Below are positions 61,948-64,000 of a stretch of DNA of 64,000 nucleotides, piece after piece. The position numbers were made by a program, and so were the translations under genes. The notes beneath the pieces were generated by a model. That model did no database searches, was not told the origin of the DNA, and saw only the letters and a program-made list of their open reading frames with translations. The stretch is taken from NCBI GenBank assembly GCA_963783505.1, contig CAWAOP010000048.1:116995-180994 (forward strand), written 5' to 3'. Position 1 is the stretch's first letter. Every line of letters starts with the position of its first letter. This stretch comes from BOG-224 sp963783505 (lineage in GTDB: Bacteria; Acidobacteriota; Terriglobia; Bryobacterales; Bryobacteraceae).

Positions 61948-63867
61948 TCACTTCAGGCGCGCCCCCACGGGAACGTCTTCGAGGAATCCCGCCAGCACGG
62001 GCTTGCCGCCTTCGAGCGATGCCGCCACGATCATGCCGTTAGATTCGATGCCGCGCAGTTTGCGCGGTTGCAGATTGGCGACGATGACTACTTTGCGGCC
62101 GATCAGCTCTTCCGGCGTGTAGGCTTCGGCGATGCCCGCCACGATGGTGCGCGGTTCGGGCTTCGCCGATATCGACTTTCATATGCAAGCAGCTTGTCCG
62201 CGCCTTTGACGCGTTCGGCGGAAAGGACTAGGCCGACGCGCAGATCCACCTTGGCGAAGTCGTCGATGGCGATCTTCGGCTCGCGGCGCGGCTTCGGCGG
62301 CGGCCTCCGCCTTCTTGCCCAGCAACACGGCCTGCTCGGCGGTTACTTGCTCTTCGAGTGCCCGCATTGGTCGATGGCCTTTTCGCCTCGATGCGCGGGA
62401 AGACCGCCGCAACTCGCCGATCGTCTGGCCGGCCTTCAAGTGGCCCCATACGAGCGTCTCGAACGCACGGATTCGAGCGGTTCCGTCATGCCGAGCTGCG
62501 CCCAGATTTCGGCGCGATTCGCGGAAGCACCGGAGCGAGCAGCGCGGTCGGCGATGCGCAGCGCCTCGGCGGCAGGTGTACAGCGTCATGTTCAGTTGGC
62601 GTTGCGATCCTCGTCGGTTGGCGCGCGAGTTTCCACGGCGCCGCTCGACGATGAATTTATCCACCGCCGACATCAGCGCCCAGATGGCTTCCAGGCCCTT
62701 GAGAATTCGAAGGGGTCGAAGGCCGCGGACCGCCGATCAGTGTCGATGGCTAGCGCGGCGATCTCCGCTTCGAATTCGGCCGTCGGGAATCGCGCCGCCG
62801 CGATACTGCCCGATCATGGTCAGCGTGCGGCTGGCCAGATTGCCCAGGCCGTTGGCCAGGTCGGAGTTGTAGCGGCCGACCAGCGCGTCGTAACTGAAAC
62901 TGCCGTCCTGCCCGAACACGATTTCGCGCAGCAGGAAGTAGCGCAGCGCGTCGGCGCCCATCACCTGGCGGATGGGTTCGGCGCGCACGATGTTGCCGCG
63001 CGACTTGCTCATCTTGTCGTTCTCGAACAGCAGCCAGCCGTGCGCGAAGATGCGTTTCGGCAGCGGCAGATCGGCCGCCATCAGAAACGCCGGCCAGAAG
63101 ACGGCGTGGAAGCGGACGATCTCCTTGCCGATCAGGTGCAGGTCGGCGGGCCACAGGTCTTCGCCGTCCACCGCGCTCATGTAGCCGATCAGCGCGTCGA
63201 ACCAACGTAGAAGACATGCTGGCCTTCGACCGGCAGCGGGATGCCCCATTTGATGGTGGTGCGGCTGATCGAGAGATCGTTCAGGCCCTGGCGCACGAAG
63301 GCGATCACTTCGTTGCGCCGCGATTCGGGCTGGATGAAATCGGGCTGCGCTCGTAAAGTTCCAGCAGCTTTCGCGTGAACGCCGAGAGCTTGAAGAAGTA
63401 GTTCTCTTCGGTGACGGTTTCGGTGGGCCGGCCGCAATCCGGGCACGGATCGCCGGGCTTGGCGTCGTTGACGTACAAGCTCGTCGAAGACGCAGTACTG
63501 GCCGGTGTAACTGCCCTTGTAGATGAAGCCATTGTCCAGGCAGCGCTGGAACAGCCACTGCACCGTCTCGTGATGCCGCGGGTCGGTGGTGCGGATAGTG
63601 CGGTCCACGCGGATGTTGAGCTTCTCCCACTGCTGCGGAACTCGGCGGAGACTGGCGTCGGTGAATTCCTGCGGCGATTTTGCCGGCGGCCTGGGCGGAG
63701 CGCTCCACCTTCTGGCCGTGCTCGTCGGTGCCGGTGAACATCACGGCGTCGTAGCCCTGCATGCGCTTGAAGCGCGCGATGGTCTCGGCGGCCATGGTGG
63801 TATAAGTGTGCCCGATGTGCGGCGCGGCATTCACGTAATAGAGCGGCGTGGTGAGGTAGTATTTCAT
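61948..63867 (-). CDS. metG: methionyl-tRNA synthetase (many frameshifts)
   Basis: The N-terminus MKYYLTTPLYYVNAAPHIGHTY contains the class I HIGH motif, followed by FTGTDEHGQKVERSAQAAGKIA. Further pieces are QYCVFDE, DPCPDCGRPTE (zinc-site cysteines), NYFFKLSAFTRKLLELY, and LLFENDKMSKSRGN with KMSKS. The C-terminal EMAP/tRNA-binding domain (AEAYTPEELIGRKVVIVANLQPRKLRGIES) is intact at 61948-62142. The pieces switch frame repeatedly between 63680 and 62140, at least eight times, and the region 62180-62700 is hardly readable. The gene is essential, so errors are far likelier than inactivation. ATG 63867 probably overlaps the stop of the upstream larC. Confidence 0.85.
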
Positions 63868-64000
63868 TTCGTTTTTTCAGGTATGCGTGATTGGCTTCGG
63901 CGATGACATGCTTCAGCGGCACGCCGGAACTTTGCGCCAGCTTGCGGCAGTCTTCGTACTCCGGCGCATACGATCCCGCATCCGATATCTTCATTCGCAC
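63864..64000 (-). CDS. larC: LarC-like nickel insertion protein, C-terminal end (cut by window edge)
   Basis: The minus-strand frame from 64000 encodes a stretch (MKISDAGSYAPEYEDCRKLA, then GVPLKHVIAEANHAYL) that resembles the end of LarC/TIGR00299 proteins, which build the nickel-pincer cofactor (PEYEDC is the typical word). The frame runs through an A6 homopolymer (63877-63872) into metG. If one A were missing, the frame would end at TGA 63866-63864, overlapping the metG start as ATGA. Most of the gene lies outside the window. Confidence 0.6.
   Translation of the reverse strand, partial: ANEDIGCGIVCAGVRRLPQAGAKFRRAAEACHRRSQSRIPEKTK

Overview
The window is GC-rich chromosomal DNA of a Gram-negative soil-type bacterium. 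The best guess is an acidobacterium of the Solibacter/Bryobacter type (Bryobacterales). This is inferred from gene style, not from any marker rRNA: Tat-exported glycosidases and esterases, carboxypeptidase-regulatory-like secreted proteins, outer-membrane barrels, a heptose pathway, a PP2C/Ser-Thr kinase pair, and very many palindromic intergenic repeats. No rRNA, tRNA, CRISPR array, prophage or complete IS element was recognised.

Layout. 1-4022 (- strand): haem genes hemY (cut by the window edge), hemH, hemE and an apbE. 4159-10036 (-): the translation operon rimP-nusA-infB-ylxP-rbfA, with a terminator hairpin inside its leader. 10.2-15.1 kb: small accessory genes (SnoaL-like, SDR, dehydrogenase remnant, CnaB-like secreted protein, decayed RHH antitoxin locus, FN3 lipoprotein). 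15.5-17.8 kb (+): Fur regulator and FHA-GAF-SpoIIE phosphatase. 18.1-19.1 kb: aldo/keto reductase. 19.4-25.3 kb (-): nucleoside salvage operon pdp-nupC-pnp-cdd-deaminase, followed by an MNT/HEPN pair whose HEPN gene is broken. 25.5-28.2 kb: zinc-ribbon membrane protein, Mrp ATPase, gmhB and heptose kinase. 28.5-34.8 kb (+): PilZ and a full chemotaxis operon cheW-A-R-D-Y-X-B. 34.8-41.1 kb: prepilin peptidase, Phd/PIN remnant, rRNA methyltransferase, htpX, clpB, hsp20. 41.4-49.8 kb: exported carbohydrate enzymes (GH2, GH8, esterase, LamG-like) interspersed with two toxin-antitoxin pairs. 50.2-59.9 kb: barrel, radical SAM enzyme, kinase/phosphatase pair, APC permease, second barrel and a GlnD homologue. 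60.1-64 kb (-): larC end, metG, tatD and a polyprenyl synthase.

Two things stand out. First, many conserved genes carry single-base frameshifts (hemE, apbE, mrp, cheA, cheB, rlmI, the esterase, GH2), and the density rises sharply after about 60.5 kb, where every gene is broken repeatedly. This looks more like draft sequence error, perhaps a contig end, than biology, and annotations there are reconstructed across frames. Second, the GlnD homologue is full length and unshifted, but it lacks the catalytic residues of both enzymatic domains while keeping two ACT sensor domains.

Intergenic space is unusually structured. Several families of inverted repeats (G/C-run arrays, GGGCAGG hairpins, TATCCGC/GTCCGC repeats, AATATT-centred MITE-like units, a 63-bp dispersed repeat) recur across the window.
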